NCBI GenBank assembly: GCA_045106735.1 | Contig: JBGCEZ010000022.1 | Coordinates: forward strand, 62,001-126,000 | Reading direction: 5' to 3' | Origin: JBGCEZ01 sp045106735 | Lineage (GTDB): Bacteria; Planctomycetota; Phycisphaerae; Phycisphaerales; SM1A02 | Length of the DNA stretch: 64,000 nucleotides | Shown here: piece by piece, positions 27,418 through 35,924 of the stretch | Position numbering within the stretch: position 1 is the first letter of the stretch | Layout: the number at the start of each line of letters is the position of its first letter | Notes under the pieces: model-generated | The model's database searches: none | The model's input: only the letters and a program-made list of their open reading frames with translations | What the model was told of the DNA's origin: nothing | Made by a program: the position numbers and the translations under genes

Positions 27418-28022
27418 GGCGCCACTCCTTCCAGCTCCGGTCGCTGGTGAACGATTGACAGTCCGATTGAGGCGTCAATCATCTGGCGGCTCGATCGCGA
27501 GTCCTGGCCGTCACGGTTCCGATCGCCGCTTGGCAGCACGAGACGAACGGAGTCGACACGGACCAGATTCTCCATGCGCTCGGCGGATCGGACGAGGGCG
27601 AAGATGGACTCAAAGCCACCTCGCATCTCGACGTTGATCGGGATCGCCCCTTCCGGGACACCGTGCAGCGGACCATCGATCAGAGCGTCAGTTGGGCTAC
27701 CGGCAATGATCTCTTGACTCTGAACCGTCACCCCGTCGATGGGGAGCGTCAACCGGCGCATGACATGAGCTTCCTGCGGCAGAACCGGAACGCGCCGCAT
27801 GGTTTCGATACCGCTGAGCTCTACATCGCGAACCAACTGCGTGAGCCGCTCAAGGGTCGCATCTTGGTCGCTCATGTCGGACATTCGGTCTTGAAGATCT
27901 GCTGCCTCGGCCCGATGGGCCGACGCGGCTCGCCATTTCGGGATGGCCAGCAGGCGCAAGCCGATCAGCGTGGCCAACGCCGTGATGACGAGGGTGATGA
28001 TTGTGGGACGATCCAGTTTCAC
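27414..28022 (-). CDS. pilO: PilO-like inner-membrane assembly protein
   Basis: 202 aa with a GTG start overlapping the pilN-like stop by four bases. One N-terminal transmembrane helix (TIITLVITALATLIGLRLLA) is followed by a coiled coil (HRAEAADLQDRMSDMSDQDATLERL) and a ferredoxin-like periplasmic domain (PINVEMRGGFESIFALVRSAERMENLVRVDSVRL), the layout of PilO/GspM. With PilM and PilN it forms the inner-membrane alignment complex. Confidence 0.8.
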   Translation of the reverse strand: MKLDRPTIITLVITALATLIGLRLLAIPKWRAASAHRAEAADLQDRMSDMSDQDATLERLTQLVRDVELSGIETMRRVPVLPQEAHVMRRLTLPIDGVTVQSQEIIAGSPTDALIDGPLHGVPEGAIPINVEMRGGFESIFALVRSAERMENLVRVDSVRLVLPSGDRNRDGQDSRSSRQMIDASIGLSIVHQRPELEGVAP

Positions 28023-28669
28023 GGGGACGTCTCCGTGGCGGCCCGGGCCACGTCGTACCGAGCGCCGAAATCGACTTCAAAGCTGATGTTGAACTCGCGA
28101 ACCGGCGTCTTCCGGAACGAACGCGAGCGAGACACATCAATTCGCACCCGGCTGAACGGCGGCGTTTCTGACAGTCGGACGACGAAATCGTTGATGCCGG
28201 AGTCATCTCGGGCGAATCCGACGATGACGCCCCGGAGTTTGCGGGTCGGCAAGGCCAACCCGGCGTCCGTCACCAATCGAGCGGACCGGCCACGCCGTGG
28301 GGCGGCGTCGAAATCCAACTGATCCACCGAGAGTCCCGGAGGCATGGCATTGACGACCGTGGCCAGGAGATCACCGACCTCGACCGGCGATGCAATGAGT
28401 TCGTACCGACGACGGGCTTCGTGAGCGAGGTCGATCGTCGCCTTGAGCTCATTGATTTCAGCTTCCCGTCGGAGGACGCGGGTTGCCTCGGCCCGGGTCT
28501 GGTCGGCGGCGGCCGAGGCGGCGGACTCGACGACCCAACCGTGTGAAGCCGCGGCCCCCAGGACCACAACGGCCACCGCGATCACAACGACTCGGAACGC
28601 CCGCAGCCGGGCTTCGTCGACCCGTTCACGAATCACCGAAGGCAGAAGATTGATGTCTCGCGTGCTCAT
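28019..28669 (-). CDS. pilN: PilN-like inner-membrane assembly protein
   Basis: 216 aa from the ATG at 28669, which overlaps the pilM stop by four bases. The N-terminal motif RDINLLPSVIRERV matches the conserved INLLP peptide that PilN inserts into PilM. It is followed by a transmembrane helix (AFRVVVIAVAVVVLGAAASHGWVV), a coiled coil and a periplasmic ferredoxin-like domain (LLATVVNAMPPGLSVDQLDF; GFARDDSGINDFVVRLSETPPFSRV). Confidence 0.88.
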   Translation of the reverse strand: MSTRDINLLPSVIRERVDEARLRAFRVVVIAVAVVVLGAAASHGWVVESAASAAADQTRAEATRVLRREAEINELKATIDLAHEARRRYELIASPVEVGDLLATVVNAMPPGLSVDQLDFDAAPRRGRSARLVTDAGLALPTRKLRGVIVGFARDDSGINDFVVRLSETPPFSRVRIDVSRSRSFRKTPVREFNISFEVDFGARYDVARAATETSP

Positions 28670-29784
28670 GCGGCCCGGACTCCTCGCCCACCGGCTGAGA
28701 GCATGGGACGAAGACTCAGGCCCGCCGCGACGCACCAAGATCCGGCAGTCGGACCGACCGGTCCCCCGCGGCTGGTGATGGCCCCACTGGCAAGCACCCC
28801 GTCAAGGTCCTCGATCACCGCCGGCAGACGGGTGGCTTCGGCCAAGACGCGATCAAGACCCGGCTCATGGGCGTCGGCCCCCGTCAAGATGATGCGCTGC
28901 GGCGGTTGGCCGCGGAACGTCACCCCGTAGTAGCGAAGACACAACACCAGTTCGCGTCCGAGCTCAGCCATGATCGGCCGGACAACATCGAAGACCTTCT
29001 GGCCGACTTCGTCCTCGGTTCTGCCCTCGCTTGGATCACCCGCCCGAAGGGCCCGACGCTCGCGGCGCAACGACGCAACGGCTGCTTCATCGAGCCGCAA
29101 GCGTTCGACGATCGCCGCACCGAATGCATCGCCACCGGTCTGCAGCGTCTTCACCACAACTGGCTCGCCGCCTTGCATCACAAGCAACGTGCTTCCGCGC
29201 GCCTCAACATTCACGACGGCTTGGACCGTATCGCCGTCGGTGGCCCGGCGCAGCCGACGCGAGACGATGCGAGAGATCGAGACCAACTCCGGCTCAGCAG
29301 CGATCGGCCGAAGCCCAGCGGCCATCAAGGGCTCCAGCAGTTGCAACGATTCGTCTCGCCGGGCGGCGAGCATGATCACTTCACTCCGCCCTTCGGGGGC
29401 ACTGCCCGCGGACACGCTGATGCTGTCTGCTTCGATCAACGCGCGATCGACGCCGAGGCGATCGGCTACCTCGAATGCCACGGCCTGTCGGAGCTCGGCC
29501 GCGGGCATGGTTGGAAGACGGGCCGATTGGACGTGGACTGATTCTCGGGGCAATCGAACCACGCAACGTCGGCCACGACAACCCGAGCCAGAGATCAGCG
29601 ATCGAATGACTTCCCGTTGTCGTTCAGGCGTCATGGCCCGGAACGCCGCGGGCTCGACATCGACGCTGGCGGCGCCGGCCACCGCCCACTGATCACCGCG
29701 TTCGGCCAGCTGCGCGATGCGCAGGCCACCATCGGCGAAATCGACGCCGATGGCTCCACGCCGGGATCCGAAGGTTCGGGTCAT
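28666..29784 (-). CDS. pilM: PilM-like actin-fold assembly protein
   Basis: 372 aa. GAGG lies upstream of the ATG. Actin/FtsA-like fold: IGVDFADGGLRIAQLAE (phosphate 1-type loop), VVRLPRESVHVQSARLP, LRQAVAFEVADRLG, AVVNVEARGSTLLVMQGGEP and RIILTGADAHEPGLDRVLAE. It is the cytoplasmic partner of PilN. Two of the usual PilM landmarks (LPTMP for LP(x)MP and the Gly-rich phosphate-2-like segment) are present. It lies 21 bases after gspH and is translationally coupled to pilN. Confidence 0.88.
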   Translation of the reverse strand: MTRTFGSRRGAIGVDFADGGLRIAQLAERGDQWAVAGAASVDVEPAAFRAMTPERQREVIRSLISGSGCRGRRCVVRLPRESVHVQSARLPTMPAAELRQAVAFEVADRLGVDRALIEADSISVSAGSAPEGRSEVIMLAARRDESLQLLEPLMAAGLRPIAAEPELVSISRIVSRRLRRATDGDTVQAVVNVEARGSTLLVMQGGEPVVVKTLQTGGDAFGAAIVERLRLDEAAVASLRRERRALRAGDPSEGRTEDEVGQKVFDVVRPIMAELGRELVLCLRYYGVTFRGQPPQRIILTGADAHEPGLDRVLAEATRLPAVIEDLDGVLASGAITSRGGPVGPTAGSWCVAAGLSLRPMLSAGGRGVRAA

Positions 29785-29805
29785 TTGGATCGCCTCACAG
29801 TGATC

Positions 29806-30396
29806 TCACGGGTCGAGTCGTTCCACACTGAGCTTCCCGGTGAACGCCGAAACCGTGATGCGGTACGTGGTGTCCGCCGCATTGATCTCAATCGTCCCAC
29901 CGGCGCTCGGCGTACTGCCGGCCCCGATGACCGTCCCGCCCAGCGAGTCGTACACCAGCTGCCGCTTGTCGGTATCGATGGCGACTTCACTGATCGACAC
30001 GTTGCGGAATCGATTGTCCACGGAGTAGTTGACGATGTACCGGCCAAGCGAACCCGGCGATCCGAGCGGATCACGGATGTAATCCGCATTGAGCGGATCG
30101 AACTCGGTATCAATCGTCGCCGACGTCACCCGCTCGATGGCATACCCGCTGCCATCCTCGAAGAAGTGCACCCGGCGAAACTCTTGGCGGGCAACCGAGT
30201 CCGACTGGGCGAAACTCAGATCTCCAATCAGTTTTCGGACCGCTGCCTGCACATCGGTGTCGTCTTCATTCTGGAGACTTGGCACCACGATGGCGCCAGC
30301 CAGGCCAAGCAGCCCGACCACCAGAAGAAGCTCAATGAGCGTGTAGCCGTACCGGGAACGCCCGGTTCGGAAACGAAGGCCGAATCGATGGGTCAT
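29806..30396 (-). CDS. gspH: Minor pseudopilin, GspH type
   Basis: 196 aa. The prepilin motif R-YG|YTLIELLLVVGLLGLAG lies about 15 residues from the N-terminus, with the Glu at mature position 5, so it is a substrate of a prepilin peptidase; none is visible in this window. The long C-terminal domain is beta-rich and fits the GspH/FimT class (LSFAQSDSVARQEFRRVHF). GGAGGAAGGAA precedes the start. Confidence 0.85.
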   Translation of the reverse strand: MTHRFGLRFRTGRSRYGYTLIELLLVVGLLGLAGAIVVPSLQNEDDTDVQAAVRKLIGDLSFAQSDSVARQEFRRVHFFEDGSGYAIERVTSATIDTEFDPLNADYIRDPLGSPGSLGRYIVNYSVDNRFRNVSISEVAIDTDKRQLVYDSLGGTVIGAGSTPSAGGTIEINAADTTYRITVSAFTGKLSVERLDP

Positions 30397-30427
30397 GCGG
30401 GTTCCTTCCTCCCTGGATCCTCAAGAC

Positions 30428-30745
30428 TTAGCCTCCGTTGCCGGAGCGGTCCGGCGGAAGCTCGATCTTGATGGAATCGAGGTTCGTCACTTCGACTTTG
30501 AGGGTGGTGCGGAGCAGCTTGTTGTTTTCCTGCACCGCCTTCTCGACGGACTTCATCGCCTTGACGAGATCGGCCCGTTGCTCGGAAGCGTTTGGGAACC
30601 GCGGCACGGAAGAGCCACGCTGGGCCGAGTCCGCCGAGGCCGGCTGGGCGAGCCACGGCTGATCGCCGATCTGCGACCAGAGCAGGCCACCCAGCAAAAG
30701 GGCGTTGACGGTGAGAATGCCATTGAGGTACTTCGACTGACGCAT
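30428..30745 (-). CDS. Small secreted or membrane-anchored protein of the pseudopilin cluster
   Basis: 105 aa, AGGAG nine bases upstream. The N-terminal hydrophobic segment YLNGILTVNALLLGGLLWS looks like a signal or anchor; after it comes a short helical part (EQRADLVKAMKSVEKAVQENNKLLRTTL) and a short beta end. I do not recognise the family. It lies six bases after the stop of the GspJ-like gene and 31 bases before gspH, so it is probably a small component of the secretion apparatus. Confidence 0.7.
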   Translation of the reverse strand: MRQSKYLNGILTVNALLLGGLLWSQIGDQPWLAQPASADSAQRGSSVPRFPNASEQRADLVKAMKSVEKAVQENNKLLRTTLKVEVTNLDSIKIELPPDRSGNGG

Positions 30746-30751
30746 CTGGGG

Positions 30752-31429
30752 TCACTCCTGCGCGGACGTGCCGCGCACCACGAGGTCGAGATCGACTTCG
30801 GACTGACTGGGTTCATCGGCGGAATCGCTGGCCCAGGTGAGGACGAGCCGCCACGGGCTTCGCGATCCGGTATTCGGACCATCGCGGAGTTGCAAGCGCA
30901 GATCCTGCACGTCTGTGGCGAGCACCCTCCGACGTACATCGGGCCGATCACGCCAGTTCCGGCGGAACGCGGCATCTCCAGTACGGCCGGGCGCAAGTTC
31001 GACGTCGGCGTCGCTGGTGGTTTCGGGATCCAAGTCGTACGCGAACACCGTTCGCAACGTCCGAGAATGAGCGATCACCAGCAATTCGCCGGCCTCGAGG
31101 CGACCAGGGCGACCGGCATCCCCGACCCACAGCACGATTTCGGAGAAGGGTTCCCGGCCTCGAGGACGGACGGCAAGCACTTCGTGCGCCCCCCGCACGA
31201 GACGTGAGATCGCGTCGACCACCATGGCGCGTTCGGTTTCCAAAGCCGTGGCGGCGGTGGGCGTCGATTGAAGCGCCGCTCCGCCGACGCGCGGCCGGAA
31301 CGCGATGCCGGCCGTCGCCACCACGCCACTGCCAACGAGCAACGTAAGAAGTCCGGCCCGCGCGCTCCCGCGCCGCCGCCACGATCTGGCCGGTCGCGGT
31401 TCGACATGGGTTTCATCTGGAGCGTACAT
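30752..31429 (-). CDS. GspJ/GspI-like minor component, no clear prepilin motif
   Basis: About 225 aa from the ATG at 31429 (weak GAAGAA upstream); the ATG at 31465 is an alternative. One hydrophobic segment (AGLLTLLVGSGVVATAGIAF) follows an Arg-rich N-terminus. The periplasmic part (TERAMVVDAISRLVRGAHEVLAV; SEIVLWVGDAGRPGRLEAGELLVIAHSRTLRTVFAYDL) resembles the minor pseudopilin GspJ, but the Gly-(Phe/Tyr)-Thr-x-x-Glu cleavage motif is missing. It might be a former pseudopilin or another assembly protein. An in-frame extension reaches back through the hairpin at 31469-31502 and was not used. Confidence 0.6.
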   Translation of the reverse strand: MYAPDETHVEPRPARSWRRRGSARAGLLTLLVGSGVVATAGIAFRPRVGGAALQSTPTAATALETERAMVVDAISRLVRGAHEVLAVRPRGREPFSEIVLWVGDAGRPGRLEAGELLVIAHSRTLRTVFAYDLDPETTSDADVELAPGRTGDAAFRRNWRDRPDVRRRVLATDVQDLRLQLRDGPNTGSRSPWRLVLTWASDSADEPSQSEVDLDLVVRGTSAQE

Positions 31430-31468
31430 CAGCGGTGTTCTTCGATTCGCGGCAACCCAGCGCATGAC

Positions 31469-31502
31469 AGCACGGTCCGGCGAACGTTCGCCGGACCGTG
31501 CT
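31469..31502. terminator. Perfect palindrome after gspG (attenuator/terminator)
   Basis: A 34-bp perfect palindrome (arms AGCACGGTCCGGCGAAC and its complement) lies 30 bases downstream of the gspG stop, between the major pseudopilin and the minor pseudopilin genes. There is no T run on the minus side. Such structures usually stabilise the upstream pilin message and reduce read-through, which fits the higher demand for GspG. Confidence 0.75.
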
Positions 31503-31532
31503 TCATCGGTCAGTTTCGGATCCGAGTTCGGA

Positions 31533-31943
31533 TCAGAAGTCGATGATGTCGCCTTCGGTGTCCACGGCGTACAGAATGTTGCGGTCCGTGTTCCAGTACC
31601 AGTCCACGTCGCCACCTTCTTCGGTGGGCACCGCGGTGCCAGCGCCGATGGCGCTGGTGCCGCCGCGGATCGAGTTGCGCGGATCCTGCTGCAGGTAGCC
31701 GCCGCCGGTCATGTCCGACCAGTCAGTGCCGGCAACGACGCTGGCCGGGTAAGCACCGGTCTGCACGTTGAAGAGCTCGATCTGACCGCGAACGGTCTGA
31801 AGCTGGCTCTGCACCTGGCTCTGCTGGGCGTCTTCCGACGCACTGGTGAACTGTGGGATGACGATCGCGGCGAGGATGCCGAGAATGACAACCACGATCA
31901 AGATTTCGATGAGCGTAAAGCCCCGGTTCATGCGCTTGCGCAT
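31533..31943 (-). CDS. gspG: Major pseudopilin GspG
   Basis: 136 aa from the ATG at 31943, placed by AAGGAG eight bases upstream (a GTG three codons earlier is embedded in that site). The prepilin motif is RG|FTLIEILIVVVILGILAAIVIPQF, with Glu5. The C-terminal half has the calcium-binding-loop region of GspG (SIRGGTSAIGAG) and ends in VDTEGDIIDF. It heads the secretion operon. Confidence 0.94.
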   Translation of the reverse strand: MRKRMNRGFTLIEILIVVVILGILAAIVIPQFTSASEDAQQSQVQSQLQTVRGQIELFNVQTGAYPASVVAGTDWSDMTGGGYLQQDPRNSIRGGTSAIGAGTAVPTEEGGDVDWYWNTDRNILYAVDTEGDIIDF

Positions 31944-32292
31944 TTGATTCACTCCTTGGACGTCCGTCCGTGCGGGGCAGCCCCGCGAATATTCCTTCCG
32001 CCGATCGTGGCGCCCGAACCGATGGCGGATCGGTCATCCGCCCCGGGCGTCACACCGGCACCATGAGCATCGGAATCTCAGCGCGAGTTCTGCAGCCGCG
32101 GCTGCGGGCAATCTGAGAATCAGGCCGGCCAGACGGCAGTGCCCCCCCGAGTTCACGCCTGGCGGCGGCGAATTCGGAACGATCGTCCGAGAAGTCGGAC
32201 CTGATCGCGTTGAAACACGGTCGGTCACGTTGAGGGGCGTCCGCCGGATCCCCGGCCATCGGTCGGAGGCTCGACTCCAACGAACCGGCTCC
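31944..32292. other. Upstream region of the secretion operon
   Basis: About 350 bp without a convincing gene. It should contain the main promoter of the minus-strand gspG operon and the terminator of the PilZ-like gene. I could not define either with confidence. Confidence 0.35.
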
Positions 32293-32634
32293 TCACGCCG
32301 CAGCGGTCTGCTCGAAGATGATCGCCAAGCGGTAGCCGTCTCCCGCGGGGACGCATCGCCGCACCATGCCTCGCCGCGTTCCGCCACCGGGCGACGAGAA
32401 ACTGACGACCACCGAGGTCCCCGGGGTCAGCGCGGTTCCAGACGTGGCTCCGATGCCGAGCATCGAGCCGTCCATCAACCGGAGCACGTGTCGACGCCCG
32501 AATCCGAGGCCAGCACTCTCGTGGGCCAAAGCTCGGCCATCCAGGGGCCACCGGTCGACGGTTCGTCGTTCACCAGTGTCAGTGCGGCGGGCGACGGGAA
32601 CGTCGGCGAATCGCGGGCGGGCCAAGATGCTCAT
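32293..32634 (-). CDS. PilZ-like domain protein
   Basis: 113 aa from the ATG at 32634 (GGAG nine bases upstream). The C-terminal half follows the PilZ beta-barrel pattern: LRLMDGSMLGIGATSGTALTPGTSVVVSF, RGMVRRCVPAGDGYRLAIIFEQ. The N-terminal RxxxR and DxSxxG motifs that bind cyclic-di-GMP are only partly recognisable (RRTDTGERRTVDR; DGSMLGIG). It is encoded just upstream of the secretion operon that also has an HD-GYP gene, which would fit c-di-GMP input, but binding needs checking because the motif is degenerate. Confidence 0.65.
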   Translation of the reverse strand: MSILARPRFADVPVARRTDTGERRTVDRWPLDGRALAHESAGLGFGRRHVLRLMDGSMLGIGATSGTALTPGTSVVVSFSSPGGGTRRGMVRRCVPAGDGYRLAIIFEQTAAA

Positions 32635-32937
32635 GGGCGTGGACTCCATTCAATCCCCACCGTGAGATCGGACCTCCGCCGGACCGTCTTCAGCCGCACA
32701 ACCGGAAATGGTGCATCGTTCCCCCCACTCCACCGATCCCGGCTCTTTCCGGCCCGATGATTCGGTGACCACCGGGACCGCGGTGACCGCGGGGTGCCGG
32801 GCTCGGACCGTCGCGGGCGGCCTGAACCGGCCCGCGACTGGACACCGCGCGGAAGCTGCGGGAATCCGGGTCCTCTTGCTACCATGGCTCCCCCGCCGGG
32901 CCCCGCCCGGACCACCACGCCTTCCTCGGAGTCGCCC

Positions 32938-34179
32938 ATGCTTCGCATCAGTCCGTTTCGCGCCCTGCGCCCGCAACCGCACCTGGCCGCCCGCGTCGCT
33001 TCGGTGCCCTACGACGTTGTGAATACCGAGGAAGCCCGCGAACTGGCCAGCGGCAACGAAGATTCGTTCCTGCACGTCATTCGTCCAGAAATTGACCTCC
33101 CCGACGACGTCGACCCGTACGACGACCGCGTCTACGCCGGCGGCCGGGCGGCCCTCGACCGATTGATCGCCGATGGCATCATGGAACGCGACACCGAGCC
33201 GGGGATCTACCTGTACCGCCAGGTCATGAACCACCGGACTCAAGTTGGCGTTGTGTGTTGTTCGCATATCGACGACTACGCCGAAGGCCGCATCAAGAAG
33301 CATGAATTCACGCGTCCGGTGAAAGAGAACGACCGAACGCGCCATGTTCTGGAACTGGAAGCCAACGCTGGCCCGGTGTTCCTTACGTTCCGCAACGACG
33401 CGGCGATTCACGAACTCATGCAGGCAGACTTGAACCAACGTCCGATGGTGCACTTCGATGCGCCAGATGATGTGACCCACACAGTCTGGCGCGTGCGAGA
33501 TCCACAGGCGTACGTCGCGGCATTCGGCATGCTCCCCGCGTCGTACGTGGCCGACGGCCACCACCGCGCGGCATCGGCCGGCCGAGCTGGCGCCGAACGC
33601 CGAGCGGCAAATCCCAATCACGACGGAAGCGAAGCGTACAACTGGTTCCTGACCGTCTTGTTCCCCGCAGACGACCTGACGATCCTCCCCTACCACCGCG
33701 TCGTGCGCGACCTCAACGGGCACGATGTCGCGGGCGTCCGCGCCGCGCTTTCGGCGATCGGAACATTGGAAGCGACCGACGAACCGGTGCCGCCGCAGCG
33801 CGGCGCGTTCGGCGTGTACCTCGACGGCCAATGGTCCCGGCTGACACTTCCGGTCGACTCGATTGATCGATCGGACCCGGTGGAGAGCCTTGACTGCGCG
33901 TTGTTGCAATCGCGCGTGCTCACGCCGATCCTGGGCATCGGCGATCCGCGCACCGACGAGCGCGTTGACTTCATCGGTGGCATCCGTGGCCCCGGCGAAC
34001 TGTCGAAACGCGTCGACGCCGGCCGTGACGCGATCGCGTTCGCATTGCACGCGACGAGCATTGAAGAGCTCCTCGATGTGGCCGATGCCGACACCGTGAT
34101 GCCTCCCAAGAGCACCTGGTTTGAACCGAAGCTTCGCAGCGGCTTGTTCGTCCACCGGCTCGACGGGACCGTGACCTGA
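32938..34179 (+). CDS. DUF1015 family protein next to serA-serC
   Basis: 413 aa from the ATG at 32938 (GGAG seven bases upstream). Family landmarks: the N-terminal FRALRPQPHLAARVASVPYDVVNTEEAR, HEFTRPVKENDRT, and YVADGHHRAASAGRAG, a DGHHR motif shared with the ParB/sulfiredoxin-like fold of the archaeal serine kinase SerK; the C-terminus is beta-rich. DUF1015 genes are often next to serA and serC in other bacteria, as here, which points to a role in serine metabolism. Its reaction is not established in my knowledge. It lies 342 bases upstream of serA, on the same strand. Confidence 0.9.
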   Translation: MLRISPFRALRPQPHLAARVASVPYDVVNTEEARELASGNEDSFLHVIRPEIDLPDDVDPYDDRVYAGGRAALDRLIADGIMERDTEPGIYLYRQVMNHRTQVGVVCCSHIDDYAEGRIKKHEFTRPVKENDRTRHVLELEANAGPVFLTFRNDAAIHELMQADLNQRPMVHFDAPDDVTHTVWRVRDPQAYVAAFGMLPASYVADGHHRAASAGRAGAERRAANPNHDGSEAYNWFLTVLFPADDLTILPYHRVVRDLNGHDVAGVRAALSAIGTLEATDEPVPPQRGAFGVYLDGQWSRLTLPVDSIDRSDPVESLDCALLQSRVLTPILGIGDPRTDERVDFIGGIRGPGELSKRVDAGRDAIAFALHATSIEELLDVADADTVMPPKSTWFEPKLRSGLFVHRLDGTVT

Positions 34180-34521
34180 CGCCCATCGCCTCCCCGGACC
34201 CCGAAAGCTGGCCCGACGGTTTCCCCGCCGATTTCCCCGCCGATGGGGTCGCCGACTGGCCCACTGGATCCGGGGACGCGATCTGCCGCGCTTGGCCCGC
34301 CCACTTGCCCGCCAATCTGCCTGCCCGCCGCGCGGCCTGCACGTCAAGGCTGGGACGCTTCTCGCGCACGGCCCGATCCCACGGCCGGGGCGAGGATTCG
34401 TCCTCGGCGTGGGCGTGCGTCTCCCGGCCCCCGGCGGCGGTCCTGTGACTGGACCAACCCTGCGTGCGTCTGGAGGCCCCCCCGACTCGGAACCGAAGCC
34501 GCGGACCGCTACACTGCGGCC
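34180..34521. other. Intergenic DUF1015 / serA
   Basis: About 340 bp with low-complexity runs such as two copies of TTTCCCCGCCGA near 34220-34245. I see no gene and no clear riboswitch. Confidence 0.35.
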
Positions 34522-35778
34522 ATGACCACCGCCACGACATCGTCTGCCGCTCCCGGCACCCAAGTCGCTTCGTTGACCGTGTTGCTCGCCGACGCGCTCG
34601 ATCCACGGGGCGTCGATGCGCTGGAAGCCGCCGGCTGCCGCGTGATCCAGGAACCCGGGGCGACGCCCGAGTCGCTCGTCGATTTGGTCCGCGGTCATGA
34701 TCCGCAGGTCGTGGTCGTCCGGTCCACCAAAGTGCCAGCGGCGGTGATCGACGCAGCCGACCGCCTGGCCCTGATCGTGCGAGCTGGCGCTGGTTACGAC
34801 AATGTGGACCTTGATGCCGCATCGGCCCGGGGCATCTTCGTCGCGAACTGCCCCGGCAAGAACGCCGCCGCCGTGGCCGAGCTGGCCGTGGGACTGATGA
34901 TCGCCTGCGACCGCGGCATCGCGGCCCAAACCGCCGAACTTCGCGGTGGGACGTGGGGCAAGAAGCGCTGGGGCAAGGCCGGACGCGGGCTCGCCGGTCG
35001 GACGCTCGGCGTCGTCGGGCTCGGGCGCATCGGCCATGAGATCGTCAAGCGGGCCAAGGCCTTCGATATGGATGTTGTTGTTTGGTCGCGCAGCCTGACC
35101 GGCGAAGCGGCGGAGGCAATGGGGGTTCGCCGGGCCGAGACGCCCAAGGATGTCGCCATGGCAAGTGACGTGGTGTCCATCAGCGTCGCGGCCACGCCGG
35201 AGACACTGAACCTCGTGGACGCGGGCTTCCTCGGGGCCATGAAGGACGGGGCGACCCTGATCAACACCAGCCGCGGCTCGGTCGTGGACGAAGCCGCCCT
35301 GGCCGACGCCATTCGCACGAAGGGCATCCGGGCCGGGCTCGACGTCTGGAAGAACCAACCGGCCCCGGCCGACACCGAGTTCAGCTGCGACTTGGTGGAT
35401 CTGGACGGCGTCATCGGGACGCACCACTGCGGTGCGTCCACGGCCCAGGCCCAGGAGGCGGTGGCCGCCGAAACGGTCCGGATCGTCCGGGCGTTCGCCG
35501 CAACCGGTGAAGTGCCGAACTGCGTCAATCGCCAGGCGGCGAGCGAAGCCGCGTGCATGCTGGTGGTTCGTCACCTCAACCGCCCCGGCGTGCTCGCCGC
35601 GGCGTTCCGAATCCTCGGCGAAGCGAACATCAACATCGAGGAGATGGAGAACGTGATCTACCGCGGAAAGCAGGCGGCCATCGCCCGGATTCAGCTCGAC
35701 CGCGTCCCGGCCGACGAGATCGTCGCATCCGTTCGCTCGGCCCCCCACGTCATCAGCGTCGAACTCTCGTCGGTCTGA
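34522..35778 (+). CDS. serA: D-3-phosphoglycerate dehydrogenase
   Basis: 418 aa; first step of phosphorylated serine synthesis (3-phosphoglycerate to 3-phosphohydroxypyruvate, NAD-linked). Dinucleotide-binding motif GRTLGVVGLGRIGHEI; substrate and catalytic segments VRAGAGYDNVDLDAAS, TLINTSRGSVVDEAAL (Arg) and IGTHHCGASTAQAQ (His). The C-terminal ~75 residues form an ACT-like regulatory domain (MLVVRHLNRPGVLAAAFRIL; INIEEMENVIYRGKQAAIARI). The ATG at 34522 opens the conserved domain with a short Thr/Ser/Ala leader and no strong Shine-Dalgarno site. It is followed by serC 146 bases downstream. Confidence 0.95.
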   Translation: MTTATTSSAAPGTQVASLTVLLADALDPRGVDALEAAGCRVIQEPGATPESLVDLVRGHDPQVVVVRSTKVPAAVIDAADRLALIVRAGAGYDNVDLDAASARGIFVANCPGKNAAAVAELAVGLMIACDRGIAAQTAELRGGTWGKKRWGKAGRGLAGRTLGVVGLGRIGHEIVKRAKAFDMDVVVWSRSLTGEAAEAMGVRRAETPKDVAMASDVVSISVAATPETLNLVDAGFLGAMKDGATLINTSRGSVVDEAALADAIRTKGIRAGLDVWKNQPAPADTEFSCDLVDLDGVIGTHHCGASTAQAQEAVAAETVRIVRAFAATGEVPNCVNRQAASEAACMLVVRHLNRPGVLAAAFRILGEANINIEEMENVIYRGKQAAIARIQLDRVPADEIVASVRSAPHVISVELSSV

Positions 35779-35924
35779 CCGGTCGCCCCCGGTGCCGCCC
35801 CCGATGCCGCCCATGACGCCCATGACGCCCTCATTGCGGCCCGCTCTCTTGCCTCTGCTTCCGCACCTGCACCTGCACGTACACGTACACGCCCCGGTGC
35901 TCCTTCCCAATCGGAATTCCTGAT

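Noticed and set aside
32650..35910. Very long minus-strand open frame (1086 aa) opposite DUF1015 and serA
   Set aside because: It is antisense to two well-supported genes and has an Arg/Gly-rich composition typical of shadow frames.
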